Of a stretch of 64,000 bases of DNA, positions 63,622-64,000 are shown in pieces. The number at the start of each line of letters is the position of its first letter. The stretch's first letter is position 1. The position numbers and the translations under genes were made by a program. The notes beneath the pieces were generated by a model. The model saw only the letters and a list, made by a program, of their open reading frames with translations. It searched no databases and was not told the DNA's origin. The DNA comes from Thalassospira lucentensis (GTDB lineage Bacteria > Pseudomonadota > Alphaproteobacteria > Rhodospirillales > Thalassospiraceae), in NCBI RefSeq assembly GCF_011806425.1, contig NZ_JAATOV010000003.1, forward strand, positions 558,001-622,000, in the 5' to 3' direction.

Positions 63622-63697
63622 TGTGTGTGCTTTCCGGACTGGGCGCGCAAATTCAAATTGATGGCAGCCTGATCTCGATTTCGGTCAGGGCTCACTA

Positions 63698-63729
63698 TCC
63701 GGTAGCGGTTACTACCGCTTTGTGCCGGA
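63698..63729 (-). other. Two-part hairpin between serC and hisZ
   Basis: An inner stem AGCGGT / ACCGCT (63704-63719) sits inside an outer stem TCCGG / CCGGA (63698-63702 and 63725-63729). It lies 52 bases after the serC stop and before hisZ. There is no T-run on the minus strand, so it may be a leader or attenuation structure rather than a terminator. Confidence 0.5.
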
Positions 63730-63781
63730 CAGGGCAACGGGGAAAAGTCCCAAAACGCAAATAATACGTATGAAAGACGTC

Positions 63782-64000
63782 TTAGCCAGCCTGAATTTCG
63801 GCTTTGACAGTCGCATATGCCCAATCAAGCCACGGCAGCAACGCCTTAACATCATCGGGCTCAACGGTTGCCCCACCCCAGATGCGCAAACCGGCTGGCG
63901 CATCGCGGTAGCCATTGATATCCATCGCGATTTCTTCGGCTTCCAACATCTGCGAAATACGTTTTGGCAAAGCAGCCTGTTGATCGTCGGACAATGACAA
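63782..64000 (-). CDS. serC: Phosphoserine aminotransferase, C-terminal end (5' part outside window)
   Basis: Only the last 73 or fewer codons are in the window; the frame is open to its edge. The tail INGYRDAPAGLRIWGGATVE followed by DDVKALLPWLDWAY matches the C-terminus of alphaproteobacterial SerC, the PLP enzyme that makes phosphoserine. The Met at the window edge is internal, not the start. The stop is 160 bases before hisZ. Confidence 0.8.
   Translation of the reverse strand: MSLSDDQQAALPKRISQMLEAEEIAMDINGYRDAPAGLRIWGGATVEPDDVKALLPWLDWAYATVKAEIQAG

Noticed and set aside
63782-64000. A complete small gene of 72 codons at the right edge
   Set aside because: The sequence matches the C-terminus of SerC and the frame is open to the window edge, so it is the end of a larger gene.

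Overview
The window looks like a chromosomal segment of a marine, heterotrophic alphaproteobacterium of the Rhodospirillales type. Thalassospira is my best guess. It rests on gene families, moderate G+C content, an alphaproteobacterial RpoH, HisZ next to PurA, and a SerC tail of alphaproteobacterial type, not on any database search. No tRNA or rRNA gene, CRISPR array, insertion sequence or prophage was seen. Gene density is high, with many 4-base ATGA start/stop overlaps.

Layout. 1-4.6 kb: the 3' end of RNase R, an Hpt/pseudo-receiver protein, a DUF983 protein, an S41 protease, ribosomal protein L33 and a DUF423 membrane protein. 4.9-8.6 kb: a Crp/Fnr regulator, an alpha/beta hydrolase and gamma-glutamyltranspeptidase. 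8.6-14.8 kb: a complete ribose operon (rbsBACDK plus a LacI-type regulator), with two identical palindromic operators and a promoter in front of rbsB. 15-21.3 kb: an ArsC/Spx-like protein and a HAD phosphatase, then dusA, mnmC, an MFS transporter and a methyltransferase.

21.4-34.8 kb: twelve minus-strand genes in a tightly coupled run. Glycosyltransferases, a deacetylase-like protein and a phosphatase are followed without a break by a membrane protein of unknown function, a complete dipeptide/opine-family ABC importer and an acetyltransferase. This is the most system-like part of the window. 35-43 kb: a beta-CASP nuclease, MoeA, a ferric-iron permease with two paralogous binding proteins behind a Fur-like box, and a DEDD exonuclease.

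43.5-53.7 kb: an osmoprotectant region. It holds an extra betaine-binding protein, a MarR regulator divergent from an enterobacterial-type proVWX, a pentapeptide-repeat membrane protein, a SOUL protein, a DCC-family protein and a second proWV pair. 53.8-58.1 kb: an HD-GYP protein, a JAMM peptidase, a membrane-anchored protein, RluD-type pseudouridine synthase and RpoH. 58.2-60.9 kb: a tail-anchored pseudokinase with a small membrane partner. 61.1-64 kb: purA, hisZ and the 3' end of serC.

Substrate-binding-protein transport dominates the window: ribose, a peptide- or opine-like solute, ferric iron and betaine (twice). Sugar and osmolyte control can be read from DNA sites next to their own regulators. 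Two of the transport loci lack a component locally: the iron locus has no ATPase, and the second betaine locus has no adjacent binding protein.
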